DNA of 64,000 nucleotides from positions 124,001 through 188,000 of the forward strand of contig NZ_CALPCX010000004.1 of assembly GCF_943193125.1 (NCBI RefSeq), in the 5' to 3' direction. The notes under the pieces were generated by a model. That model was not told where the DNA came from. It saw nothing but the letters and a program-made list of their open reading frames with translations, and did no database searches. The stretch is from Adlercreutzia agrestimuris. GTDB lineage: Bacteria > Actinomycetota > Coriobacteriia > Coriobacteriales > Eggerthellaceae. The position numbers and the translations under genes are program-made. Positions 51,066-61,500 of this stretch are shown here, in pieces. Position 1 is the first letter of the stretch. Each line of letters starts with the position of its first letter.

Positions 51066-54000
51066 ATGGCTAGAGAATTCAAGTCAATGGATGGTAACAA
51101 CGCGGCGGCATATGTTTCATATGCATTTACCGAAGTTGCTGGCATCTATCCCATTACGCCATCAAGTCCTATGGCTGACTTAGTGGATCAGTGGTCCGCT
51201 GCAGGTCAGAAGAATATTTTTGGCACCACCGTTAAGGTGTGCGAAATGCAGTCAGAAGGCGGAGCAGCTGGTTCAGTTCATGGTTCGCTTGCTGCTGGTG
51301 CATTGACGACAACCTATACTGCTTCACAAGGTCTGTTGTTAATGATTCCTAATATGTACAAAATCGCAGCTGAGATGTTGCCTTGCGTTTTGCATGTTTC
51401 AGCTCGTACTGTTGCTACGCAAGCACTTTCAATTTTCGGTGATCACTCTGACGTTATGGCTTGTCGTCAGACTGGTTTTGCAATGCTTGCCGAGAGCAAT
51501 GTGCAAGAGATTATGGACCTGTCAGCGGTTGCCCACTTAGCTGCCATCAAGGGTCGCATTCCCTTCATCAACTTCTTTGATGGATTCCGCACCTCTCACG
51601 AAGTGCAAAAGATTGCTGTTTGGGATTACGCAGACTTAGCTGAAATGTGTGACATGGATGCTGTTCGTGCCTTCCGCGAGCATTCTCTTAATCCCGAGCG
51701 TCCCGCTATGCGTGGTTCACACGAAAACGGCGACATCTTCTTCCAGCATCGCGAGGCATGCAATAGCCATTATGACGCGCTGCCATCTGTGGTTGAAGAG
51801 TACATGGCTCAGGTTAACGAAAAGCTTGGAACCGATTATCAGCTCTTTAACTACTACGGCGCACCTGATGCTGATCGCGTTATTGTTGCCATGGGCTCAT
51901 TTAATGATGTAGCTGAAGAGGTTATTGACTACTTGAATGCACAAGGCGAAAAAGTTGGTTTGATTAAAGTTCGCCTTTATCGTCCGTTTGTGACGGACAA
52001 GTTTGTTGCGGCACTGCCTCAGACATGCAAGAAACTTGCTGTTATGGACCGCACAAAAGAGCCAGGTGCTGTTGGCGAGCCGCTCTATATGGATGTGGTA
52101 AACGCATTGGCGCAAGAAGGCGTTGAAGGCATTACGGTTGTTGGCGGTCGTTACGGCTTAGGTTCAAAAGACACGCCGCCTTCATCAGTTTTCGCCATCT
52201 ATACCGAGCTGGCAAAAGACAATCCTGCACGCGAATTTACTGTAGGCATCGTTGATGACGTGACCAATTTGTCGTTACCTGAGGATCCTTCTGCTCCAAA
52301 TACCGCAGCTCCTGGCACTATTGAGTGCAAGTTCTGGGGTCTTGGTGGCGACGGAACTGTGGGTGCGAACAAAAACTCAATTAAGATCATCGGCGACCAT
52401 ACTGATAAATATGTACAAGCATACTTCCAGTATGACTCGAAAAAGACAGGTGGCGTGACAATTAGTCACTTGCGCTTTGGTGATGCTCCTATTCGCAGCC
52501 CGTATTATGTTAATAAAGCAGACTTTGTTGCATGCCATAATCCTTCTTACATCACCAAGCGTTTCCCCATCGTAAAAGATGTTAAGCCTGGTGGTACGTT
52601 TATGATTAACTGCCAGTGGGATCTTGAAGAGCTGGAGCATCACTTGAGTGCTGATGCAAAACGCTACATTGCCAACAATGGAATAAATCTTTACACCATT
52701 AATGCTATTGATTTGGCACGTGAGATTGGTATGGGTAAGCGCACAAATACCATTTTGCAATCAGCATTCTTTACGTTGGCTAAGGTTATGCCGCAAGAAG
52801 ATGCTATCCGCTACATGAAAGATGCAGCTACCAAGTCATACCTGAAGAAGGGTCAAGACGTGGTAGATATGAACCATCGTGCTATTGATGCGGGTGCTAC
52901 GGCATTTGTTAAGATTGATGTTCCTGAGAGCTGGAAAGAGGCGGTTGACGAACCGGTCGCCAACGAACTTGAGGGTCGTCCTGAAGTGGTTCGCATGGTT
53001 GAGACCATCATGGAGCCTGTTTCTCGTATGGATGGTGACAGCCTGCCAGTATCTGCTTTCGTTGATCATGTTGATGGCCAGTTTGAGCTGGGTGCGGCTG
53101 CGTATGAGAAACGCGGTGTAGCAGTTACTGTTCCAACTTGGGCAAAAGAGACGTGTATTCAATGTCATCAATGCTCGTTTGTGTGTCCGCATGCAACCAT
53201 TCGCCCCTTTGCTCTTACTGAGGCTGAGGCACAGGCTGCTCCTGAGGCAATTAAGCTGGTACCGGCAAAGGGCAAACCTGCTCAAGCAGCTGGCTATTTG
53301 TATACGATGGCTGTTTCGCCGCTTGATTGTATGGGTTGCGGCGTTTGCGTTAATGTTTGCCCGACGAACTCCTTGGCAATGGTTCCCACCGAAGATGAGC
53401 TGGACCAGCAAGCAGTCTTTGACTATTGTGTGGCTGATGTTACGCCGAAGCCTGAGCTTATTAATGCAACCGTTAAGGGAAGCCAGTTCAGCCAGCCCTT
53501 ACTTGAATTCTCGGGCGCATGCGCAGGTTGTGCTGAGACTGCTTATGCTCGCTTGATTACGCAACTTTATGGCGATCGTATGTTTGTCTCGAACGCTACT
53601 GGTTGCTCTTCAATCTGGGGTGGCCCAGCGGCAACTTCTCCTTACACCGTCAACAAAGACGGTCATGGTCCTGCTTGGTCAAACTCACTGTTTGAAGACA
53701 ACGCAGAGCACGGTTTGGGTATGCTTTTAGGTCATGAGGCCGTGCGCGCTAAATTGGTTGCTGATACCGAAGCGCTGCTTGAGCTGGATGCTCTTGATGA
53801 AGGCGTTCGCGCTGCCGCAAATGCATGGCTTGAAGCTATGAACTCGGCAGAAGAGAGCAAGGCTTGCGCAGCAGCATATGTTGCAGCGCTTGAAGGTGTG
53901 AGTGGCGAAGCACAAGCTCTTGCGAATGCAATTCTTGAGAACAAAGAGTATCTCACCAAGAAATCTGTTTGGATCTTTGGTGGTGACGGTTGGGCATATG

Positions 54001-54614
54001 ACATTGGTTATGGCGGCCTAGATCACGTGCTTGCATCTGGCGAAGATGTAAATGTCTTCGTATTCGACACTGAGGTGTATTCAAATACGGGTGGTCAAGC
54101 TTCTAAGGCTTCAAATATCGGTCAGGTTGCACAGTTTGCAGCAAGTGGTAAAGATATCAGCAAGAAGAGCTTGACTGAAATTGCTATGGCTTATGGTTAT
54201 GTATATGTTGCACAAGTTGCAATGGGTGCAAATCCTGCTCAGACCATCAAAGCCATCACCGAAGCTGAGGCATATCCTGGACCATCTCTTATTATTGGTT
54301 ACTCGCCGTGCGAGATGCATTCAATTAAGGGTGGCATGACCAATTGCCAGGCTGAAATGAAGAAAGCGGTTGAATGCGGTTACTGGAATTTGTTCCGCTT
54401 TAACCCTGCGGCTGATGCTGGTAAGAAATTCGTGCTTGACTCTAAAGAGCCTGCAGGTGGATACCGTGACTTCCTGATGAATGAAGCACGTTACAGCCGC
54501 CTCACACGCGAATTCCCCGAGCGTGCTGAAGAACTCTTCGAGCTCAACGAAGAAGCAGCTATGAAGCGCTTTGATCACCTGACTAAACTCAAAGAGGTGT
54601 ATTCGGGCGAATAA
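51066..54614 (+). CDS. nifJ: Pyruvate:ferredoxin (flavodoxin) oxidoreductase
   Basis: Single-chain homodimeric enzyme of 1182 residues that decarboxylates pyruvate to acetyl-CoA and reduces ferredoxin. Domain order: pyrimidine-binding domain at the start (AAYVSYAFTEVAGIYPITPSSP in shorter form), a transketolase-C-like domain (about 260-400), the gamma domain with the ISHLRFGDAPIRSPYYV region, a two-cluster ferredoxin domain (CIQCHQCSFVCPH near 697 and CMGCGVCVNVCP near 757), and the C-terminal TPP domain with CAGCAETAYARLI, GDGWAYDIGYGGLDH and EVYSNTGGQ. ATG 51066 follows CGAGGAGATATCT. It is monocistronic with a terminator at 54681. Confidence 0.97.
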   Translation: MAREFKSMDGNNAAAYVSYAFTEVAGIYPITPSSPMADLVDQWSAAGQKNIFGTTVKVCEMQSEGGAAGSVHGSLAAGALTTTYTASQGLLLMIPNMYKIAAEMLPCVLHVSARTVATQALSIFGDHSDVMACRQTGFAMLAESNVQEIMDLSAVAHLAAIKGRIPFINFFDGFRTSHEVQKIAVWDYADLAEMCDMDAVRAFREHSLNPERPAMRGSHENGDIFFQHREACNSHYDALPSVVEEYMAQVNEKLGTDYQLFNYYGAPDADRVIVAMGSFNDVAEEVIDYLNAQGEKVGLIKVRLYRPFVTDKFVAALPQTCKKLAVMDRTKEPGAVGEPLYMDVVNALAQEGVEGITVVGGRYGLGSKDTPPSSVFAIYTELAKDNPAREFTVGIVDDVTNLSLPEDPSAPNTAAPGTIECKFWGLGGDGTVGANKNSIKIIGDHTDKYVQAYFQYDSKKTGGVTISHLRFGDAPIRSPYYVNKADFVACHNPSYITKRFPIVKDVKPGGTFMINCQWDLEELEHHLSADAKRYIANNGINLYTINAIDLAREIGMGKRTNTILQSAFFTLAKVMPQEDAIRYMKDAATKSYLKKGQDVVDMNHRAIDAGATAFVKIDVPESWKEAVDEPVANELEGRPEVVRMVETIMEPVSRMDGDSLPVSAFVDHVDGQFELGAAAYEKRGVAVTVPTWAKETCIQCHQCSFVCPHATIRPFALTEAEAQAAPEAIKLVPAKGKPAQAAGYLYTMAVSPLDCMGCGVCVNVCPTNSLAMVPTEDELDQQAVFDYCVADVTPKPELINATVKGSQFSQPLLEFSGACAGCAETAYARLITQLYGDRMFVSNATGCSSIWGGPAATSPYTVNKDGHGPAWSNSLFEDNAEHGLGMLLGHEAVRAKLVADTEALLELDALDEGVRAAANAWLEAMNSAEESKACAAAYVAALEGVSGEAQALANAILENKEYLTKKSVWIFGGDGWAYDIGYGGLDHVLASGEDVNVFVFDTEVYSNTGGQASKASNIGQVAQFAASGKDISKKSLTEIAMAYGYVYVAQVAMGANPAQTIKAITEAEAYPGPSLIIGYSPCEMHSIKGGMTNCQAEMKKAVECGYWNLFRFNPAADAGKKFVLDSKEPAGGYRDFLMNEARYSRLTREFPERAEELFELNEEAAMKRFDHLTKLKEVYSGE

Positions 54615-54680
54615 ACACTTCAAGGTGTACTTAGCTTAGGTCTTTGTAGAAGACAAAGCACACGCTTTTGAATGCGAAAC

Positions 54681-54720
54681 AAAATGGAGCCAACTCATTT
54701 GTGGTTGGCTCCATTTTTTG
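54681..54720 (+). terminator. Terminator after pyruvate oxidoreductase gene
   Basis: AAAATGGAGCCAAC (54681-54694) pairs perfectly with GTTGGCTCCATTTT (54704-54717) around nine bases, followed by TT. Confidence 0.9.
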
Positions 54721-54794
54721 TGGAGAGACACATTGTCTCTGAGCAATTTTGAGCGCGCACCTGCTTTTAATAGGTAATTGAGGTGCGTGCTTTA

Positions 54795-55238
54795 TTAAAG
54801 AGTTTTAGACATCCATTGATGCTCAACGTGTTCATCAAGCTCAATGGGTCCATAAGCGCTATAACCAGCTCGTTCATAGAAAGGTTTTGCGTGCATTTGT
54901 GCATGAAGATGGGCAGAGGTGGCTCCTTGGGCTTGTAGATAACGTTCTACTTCGGCAAGAATCGCTGAACCATACCCCTTTTTTCTAAACGCTGGCAAAA
55001 TAGCTATTCTTCCAATAATCCATATCTTTGGATCTGCATCAAAACCCGCTTGCAAGCGTGATGGACAGACACGTGCGCACCCAACAAGAGTGCCGTTGTC
55101 ATATGCGGTTATATGGCCAACTTCTTCGTCATCGTCAATATCTTCAAACTCAACTTGAAATCCCTGTTCATCTATAAAGACACACTGGCGTACATACTTT
55201 GCGTCTTCAAATGAATCGGTCTTAAATATGAGCGACAT
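54795..55238 (-). CDS. GNAT-family N-acetyltransferase
   Basis: A 147-residue acetyl-CoA-dependent transferase. The N-terminal VRQCVFIDEQGFQVEFE resembles the ElaA/YjcF subgroup, and motif A is GRIAILPAFRKKGYGSAILA, with the R/Q-x-x-G-x-G/A pyrophosphate loop as RKKGYGSA. HLHAQMHAKPFYERAGY is motif B. The acceptor is unknown. AAGGAGTTAGC precedes the ATG. The gene stands alone. Confidence 0.88.
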   Translation of the reverse strand: MSLIFKTDSFEDAKYVRQCVFIDEQGFQVEFEDIDDDEEVGHITAYDNGTLVGCARVCPSRLQAGFDADPKIWIIGRIAILPAFRKKGYGSAILAEVERYLQAQGATSAHLHAQMHAKPFYERAGYSAYGPIELDEHVEHQWMSKTL

Positions 55239-55269
55239 GCTAACTCCTTAGCCATACAGGACTGATAGT

Positions 55270-55290
55270 GTTATCAAATCTTATGATAAC
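55270..55290. promoter_or_regulatory. Inverted repeat upstream of the GNAT gene
   Basis: GTTATCA (55270-55276) and TGATAAC (55284-55290) are perfect inverted repeats with a 7-base centre, 32 bases before the GNAT start. TGATAAC occurs again near 55385. An operator is possible; the evidence is only the symmetry. Confidence 0.35.
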
Positions 55291-55493
55291 AGTTTGATTG
55301 GTATTGTTATTGATCTGAGTAAGCAAAGAACAGAGACACAAACTGAGGGACTGATCTCGAAACGACTACGGGAATTTGTCTAGTTGATAACAAAGGCGTG
55401 TCGCTTTGCTTGCGCTTCACCGCATATTCCACCTTTATTTTGTGCCGGCTTTATGATGGCGAAAGCAGGATATAGTAGACCAAGGAGGTCATT

Positions 55494-57341
55494 ATGAAGC
55501 GCTTTTCACGTCGTCAGTTTGTTGCTGGGGGAGCTCTTGCGGCTTTCGGTTCCACATTGGCATTGGCTGGATGCGCACCTATGAGTCATGATGAGGCTCA
55601 GGAAAAAGAAAAAGAGGCATCTGCTCAACGCGCAAGCAATTCACAAGGACAAGTGACTGCTATTGGGCAAGGCATGGGAAAGCATGGTAACTTTAACGTC
55701 GAAGTGTCCCTTAAAGATGGTGCAATTGATCGCATCACAGTACTTGACTCACGCGAAACACCGGGTATGGGCGATGTTGCCATGGATAAGCTTACCCAGG
55801 CAATTATTGAAAACCAAACACTTGCAGTTGACACCATTACCGGAGCAACGCTGTCTTCGATGGCATTTTTAACTGCGGTTGGTTCAGCGCTTGATGCCAT
55901 GGGCGAAGATTCAAAAGATTGGCAGAATCGCACAAAGGCCGCCTGGGTAAGCGATGTTGAGGTGCCCAAACAAGCTGACGTTGTTGTTGTGGGTGCAGGC
56001 GGCGCTGGTTTTGCGGCAGCAATTACGGCAGCAAACGAAGGTAAAAGTGTAGTTCTTTTAGATAAGATGGGAGTCTACGGAGGCGACACTGCCTTGTCTG
56101 GCGGCGAAATGGCCGTACCGGGTAACTGGATCCAGGTAACACAAGGTGTTGAAGATAGTCCTGAGAACCTCATTGAAGATATGCTTGTTGGTGGCGACAA
56201 TAAAGGCGACCCTGAGCTGGTGAGCATTATCGCCAATGGTGCCTTGGATTCTGCGAATTGGCTGACATATGAAGGTGGTATTTCGTGGAAGCATGACCTG
56301 ATGCAATTTGGAGGTCATAATATTAAGCGCTCTATTATTCCTCTTACTCATTCAGGTTCTGAGATGACCACCAAGCTTACTAATCGCGTAGGCACGATAG
56401 ACGAGATTACTTTAATTGATAATCTCAAAGCCACTGAATTGATACAAAACGACCAAGGTGCAATTACTGGCGTTAAGGTAGAAAATCAAATTACCGGCGA
56501 TGAATCTACTATTTCTTGCAACGCAGTCGTCCTTACAACCGGTGGTTTTGGCTCAAATGTTGACATGCGTGTGCAATATAATCCTGATATGGATGACAAA
56601 ATCTTATCAACCGACTCAGTAGCCGCTCAAGGTGACGGTATTGTTATGGCGCAAGCAGTAGGCGCGGACACCATTGATATGGAATACATCCAAACATATC
56701 CAGTTTGCGATCCTGAGACAGGAGCCCTTTTGTATGTGGGTGATGTTCGTCTTGAAAACTATGGCATCTTGGTTAACAAAGAGGGTCAGCGTTTTGTTCA
56801 AGAGCTTGATCGTCGAGATGTAATTTCAAATGGCATCAAAGCGCAGACAGACGGAATTGCCTATCTCCTTTTCAATCAAAAGGCAGCTGATGAGACGGGG
56901 CTTGTTGAGCAGCATGCTGACGAATACGAAAATAGCGAGTCACGTGGCGTGATTGTAAAAGCAGACACCCTTGCCGAGGTAGCAGAAGCGCAGGGTGTTG
57001 ATCCGGATGCACTTCAGGCAACTGTTGATCAGTGGAATGAATATTGTGCACAAGGAGAGGACCCTGATTTCAATTACAGTGCAGAAATGAACACAATTGA
57101 GGAAGGGCCATATTATCTCATGGCATGCAAGCCGGCTGTTCATTACACCATGGGTGGCTTACATATTACCCCTGAAGCAGAAGTGTTAAGTGTTGATGAA
57201 GAGGTTATTCCGGGCCTCTATGCTGCGGGTGAAGTTGCTGGTCACAAGATGGGCACTAATCGTCTGGGCTCTTGTTCTATGACCGACATTTATACCTTTG
57301 GTCGTATTGCAGGCAAAAACGCTGCAGCATATAACGCATAA
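55494..57341 (+). CDS. Tat-exported flavoprotein reductase with FMN-binding and FAD domains
   Basis: A 615-residue exported flavoprotein. RR at 6-7 (FSRRQFVAGG) and the lipobox LAGC (Cys27) mark a Tat lipoprotein. Residues 50-140 form an FMN_bind domain with DTITGATLSS (113-122); Thr119 matches the site that ApbE-type flavin transferases modify with FMN. FAD_binding_2 starts near 160 with VVVVGAGGAGFAAAI and ends with GEVAGHKMGTNRLGSCSMTD and FGRIAGKNAAAY. This layout matches urocanate reductase UrdA and related fumarate or enoate reductases that act as terminal acceptors in anaerobic respiration. AAGGAGGTCATT precedes the ATG. The substrate cannot be told from what I see. Confidence 0.9.
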   Translation: MKRFSRRQFVAGGALAAFGSTLALAGCAPMSHDEAQEKEKEASAQRASNSQGQVTAIGQGMGKHGNFNVEVSLKDGAIDRITVLDSRETPGMGDVAMDKLTQAIIENQTLAVDTITGATLSSMAFLTAVGSALDAMGEDSKDWQNRTKAAWVSDVEVPKQADVVVVGAGGAGFAAAITAANEGKSVVLLDKMGVYGGDTALSGGEMAVPGNWIQVTQGVEDSPENLIEDMLVGGDNKGDPELVSIIANGALDSANWLTYEGGISWKHDLMQFGGHNIKRSIIPLTHSGSEMTTKLTNRVGTIDEITLIDNLKATELIQNDQGAITGVKVENQITGDESTISCNAVVLTTGGFGSNVDMRVQYNPDMDDKILSTDSVAAQGDGIVMAQAVGADTIDMEYIQTYPVCDPETGALLYVGDVRLENYGILVNKEGQRFVQELDRRDVISNGIKAQTDGIAYLLFNQKAADETGLVEQHADEYENSESRGVIVKADTLAEVAEAQGVDPDALQATVDQWNEYCAQGEDPDFNYSAEMNTIEEGPYYLMACKPAVHYTMGGLHITPEAEVLSVDEEVIPGLYAAGEVAGHKMGTNRLGSCSMTDIYTFGRIAGKNAAAYNA

Positions 57342-57364
57342 CCGCGCACCTCAGATAACCACAC

Positions 57365-57392
57365 AAAGGCAAACCTTAAAAGGTTTGCCTTT
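57365..57392. terminator. Bidirectional terminator
   Basis: AAAGGCAAACC (57365-57375) pairs with GGTTTGCCTTT (57382-57392) around TTAAAA. It lies between the convergent flavoprotein and DciA-like genes. Confidence 0.85.
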
Positions 57393-57396
57393 GTTG

Positions 57397-58353
57397 TTAT
57401 GATGCATAAGGTGAGACATTAATGCAGTTGGGCTTATGGTGCGAAAGCGCATACAATCGTTTTGATCGAAGTGCCGAAAGATCAAGTGGCACAAGCGGTA
57501 CTGGTTGGCTCAGGCGCGGGTAAGCGGTCTTTCCTGCAAGCGCAGCAGGACTTTGATGCACCATAATACTATTAAGGCGAAAACCAATCAGATAAGCTGA
57601 ACTTTGAAGGGTTGACCCATAAAGATTCATAAGCTCAATACAGGGCGCAATATCAGTTTCTTGGACAAAGAGATGCACACAATAACTAGGTCGAGGCGGC
57701 TTGCCTTCGCGTGTATTTTCTCCACCCGTTGTGGTGCGACGGTCAATGAAATTGGTGTTTTCCATGGCTGCGCCTTCAATATGCGCTAAGAAGCTTGCAG
57801 CATCATCAAGCTGTGCAAAAGATAAGCAAACAGCACGTTTGAAGCATTCTAAGAGCTGTTGCTGATCTTGGTGCGACTTTGATTCAAGTGGATCAGCCGA
57901 AACAAATGTTGGCTTTTGGGCATGAGCTGGAAGGGTGGTGTGTCCAGCTTGTAGATGCGCTACAAACTCTGGATACAATTTGCGCTGTTTCATGCCGCGC
58001 GTAGCGGAGAATAGCGTGATTTCTTCAGCGGAAATACCCTCAACGTGTAAATAATGCAAGAGTAGTTCTCTGCGTGCATTGATTTCGGTTTTTGCGAGGG
58101 GATCATCCACATAGATTTGCATAATAAAATGCTTTTGCTGTTCGGCGTCGCCTTTATAAGCGCGCGTATCTTCACAGATGTACATTGTGTTGATGTGCGC
58201 GAGCAAGTAAAGCGCGGCGGATTCAGCTGTTGCCCAGGTAGCTATAATAGCGCGAGCAAGTGCCGCGTTGTTTTGCGCAATATGCTGAGCTTTCTTCTGT
58301 TTTGGCGAAGCTTTGGCCATATAAGTAGCAAAGCTTGTCTCAAGACTTTCCAC
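57397..58353 (-). CDS. Protein of unknown function with DciA/DUF721-like N-terminal half
   Basis: A 318-residue protein. Residues 20-115 recall the DciA/DUF721 pattern: helical start, a tryptophan (ATWAT), LLAHINTMYICED, IMQIYVDDPLAKTEINARRE and LLLHYLHVEG, where DciA has a KH-like fold that loads the replicative helicase. The match is by eye and weak. The remaining 200 residues are not recognised. The open frame begins with TTG at 58377, but GTG 58353 has the site AGAAGGAT at the right distance; ATG 58320 is also possible. It is divergent from the Lhr-like helicase gene. Confidence 0.55.
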   Translation of the reverse strand: MESLETSFATYMAKASPKQKKAQHIAQNNAALARAIIATWATAESAALYLLAHINTMYICEDTRAYKGDAEQQKHFIMQIYVDDPLAKTEINARRELLLHYLHVEGISAEEITLFSATRGMKQRKLYPEFVAHLQAGHTTLPAHAQKPTFVSADPLESKSHQDQQQLLECFKRAVCLSFAQLDDAASFLAHIEGAAMENTNFIDRRTTTGGENTREGKPPRPSYCVHLFVQETDIAPCIELMNLYGSTLQSSAYLIGFRLNSIMVHQSPAALAGKTAYPRLSQPVPLVPLDLSALRSKRLYALSHHKPNCINVSPYAS

Positions 58354-58513
58354 GCGTATCCTTCTCTTTGTTAGCAATGCACGTTATTGTATCAGGGTAT
58401 GTTGGGTTGCAATTACTTAAGCTGCAGCAACAATTAAAAGAATATAGAACAGATGTTTGTATTATATGATAGAATAGCGAACGCGTAATTTCAAGAAGGA
58501 GGATCGTGCCACC

Positions 58514-61500
58514 GTGACAAAAGATTATAACAATCAGGCCAATATGCGTGATTCGTCTTTGGTGGCTGATGCTCTTTCGCGGTTTACCTCATCGGTGCGG
58601 CGATGGTTTACGCATGCTTTTAATGCGCCTTCTCCCATACAAGTTGATGCATGGAATTCTATTGGGAGCGGCAACAACACTCTTGTCATAGCTCCAACAG
58701 GATCAGGAAAAACACTCTCAGCTTTTCTCATTGCCCTTGATGAGCTCATGCAAGAGCATGTGCGTGCAGCACAAAAAGGAGAGGCAATTAAGCCGGGAGT
58801 ACGAATTATTTATGTTTCACCTTTGAAGGCACTTGGCGCAGATGTAGAGCGCAACCTTCGCATTCCTCTTGCCGGAATAGAACGCTATGCGCATGAGGAA
58901 CAGCTTTCGTTTGAGCCTATTCGCGTTGGGATACGAACGGGGGATACGACCCCTTCCGAACGTCGTAAACTAGTGAATAAGCCACCCGATATTTTAATAA
59001 CTACACCTGAGTCGCTTTATCTCATGCTTACGTCAAAAGCGCGAGAAACCCTTCGTTTAACTACCACGGTTATTGTGGATGAAATCCATGCGCTTGCCTC
59101 TACCAAGCGCGGCGCTCATTTGTCGCTCAGTCTTGAGCGGCTTGATGATTTATTAGAACATCCGGCCCAGCGTATAGGGCTTTCTGCAACCGTTTGGCCT
59201 CATGAGCGTGCAGCTGCTTTTTTGGGTGGCATACATCCAGTTACTATCGTGTCGCAAACAGCACAACTTCCTTTTGAGCTTACTATTTCAGTACCAGTGC
59301 GTGATATGACCTCCATTCCGGCACTTTCTTCGGGAAGTACTTTTGCAACTAAAGAAGGCGTGCGTGGTTTTGGACCACGTCGCGCGCCTCTTGAGCAGGC
59401 ATGGAAGACGGATAGGGCACTCAGTGCTGCCATGAGAAAAGATGGTATTACGGCACCTGATACGCGAGCAAACACCACTTCAATTTGGCCGTTTATAGAA
59501 GAAGCAATACTACACGAAGTGCAGACTCATACGTCCACTCTTGTTTTTGTTAATTCGCGAGGCCTTTGCGAGCGCCTGACGGCCCGACTTAATGAACGCT
59601 ATGCCGCCTCGTTTGATGCGCAATCTTGCAATCATGAATCACAAGAAGGTGGTGGGCGCGCTAATCAATATGAAGAGGAAGTGGTAGGCAGAAAAACCCC
59701 CGTTAAGGCATCTTCGTCTTTTGTGTCAGTTCGTTCTGATATAGGTTCAACTTCTGAGCTTATTGCGGATTCGGAACATGTTATTGCAAAAGCACACCAT
59801 GGATCAATTTCAAAAGAAAAGCGCCGTGTGGTTGAACAGGAGCTCAAACAAGGCATTATTCCATGTGTTGTTGCAACGTCGTCTTTGGAGCTTGGCATTG
59901 ATATGGGTGCCATAGATCTGGCAATTCAAGTTGCAGCCCCTCCAAGTGTTGCAAGCGGCCTTCAGCGTATCGGTCGTGCAAATCATCAGTTCGGCGGAAC
60001 ATCAGTTGGGGTGGTGTATCCACGAACACGAGCGGACATTTTAGATGCTGCGGTAATTGCTGAAGGTATGCACGAAGGTATGATTGATGAGTTGACGCTT
60101 GTTGAAAATGCCTTAGACGTGCTCTCGCAGCAAACAGTTGCTGAGGTGGCTGTTGGTGATCGTACAGTTGAATCATGGTATGACACAGTGCGCAGAAGTG
60201 CTTGTTATCAGAACCTGAGTAGGCGCGCTTTTGATGGAGTACTTGAGATGCTTTCAGGCGGTTATGCCTATAGAGATCTTGCAGATATAGCCGCGCGAAT
60301 TGTTTGGGACAAATCCCAGCAAATACTCAAAGCACGTCCAGCAACTCAGCGTCTTGCCGTAGGTTCTGCGGGCACCATACCTGATCGTGGAACATTTTCG
60401 GTTGTTTTACCCGAGGGAGATGCGCAGCTTGGGCGGCGTCGCGTGGGCGAACTTGACGAAGAGATGGTACATGAATCTCGAGTCGGAGATGTGATTGCGC
60501 TTGGCACTACTACGTGGCAAATAACTGAAATAACTGCAGATAGAGTGATGGTTAAGCCTGCACCAGGAAAGATGGCGCGGCTTCCGTTTTGGCATGGTGA
60601 ATCAGTTGCGCGCAGTTATACGGCGGGCTGCGCTCGGGGTGTCTTTTTACGTGAAATATCAGCTGAGCTTGAATGCGCTCAAGAAACAGAACAGATAAGC
60701 TTCTCGTCTGCAGCGCAAGATCGACTAGCGCGCGCTGGCTTAAATGAGTTCGCGCAAGATAATCTTGCACAATATTTGGGTATGCAAAAAGCATCAACGC
60801 ATATCATTCCAACTGACAAGCATCTGGTTGTAGAACAATGCGAAGATGAGACAGGTCAATGGCGTATTATTTTGCATTCGCCTTTTGGCAGGCGTGTCCA
60901 TGAGCCTTGGGCGCTTGCTGTTGCGCAGCGCATCATGACAATCGAAGGTTTTGATGCACAAGTCGGCGCAAATGATGATGGTATTATCCTTCGCTATCCG
61001 TTAACCGAGACTACTATTCCAGGTGCTGAGCTCTTTTTGTTCGAGCCTGATGAATTAGTAGCAATTGTTACAAACCTTATTGAAAGTACTGCTTTATTTG
61101 CTGCTCGTTTTCGCGAATGCGCTGCTCGCGCGCTCATTCTGAACACCAAAGGCCATGGTAGGCGTATGCCTTTGTGGCAGCAGCGTCATGCAGCGGGTCA
61201 ATTATTAGAGGTAGCGCGAACACTTCCTGATTTCCCGCTTACCCTTGAAGCTGCCCGTGAGTGTCTCGTGGATGTATTTGATTTGAACGCGCTCAGTGAT
61301 GTGATGCAAAAGCTTGCAAGCAACACCATTCGTATAACAAGCATTCAGACGCAAACGCCCTCACCTTTTGCGGGAAATCTTCTTTTCGGCTATGTAGGAG
61401 ACCACCTTTATGATACCGATATGCCTCATGCCGAGCGGGCAGCATCGCTTTTATCGGTAGATCCAGGACTACTTAAAGAATTGCTTGGTTCGCAAGATCT

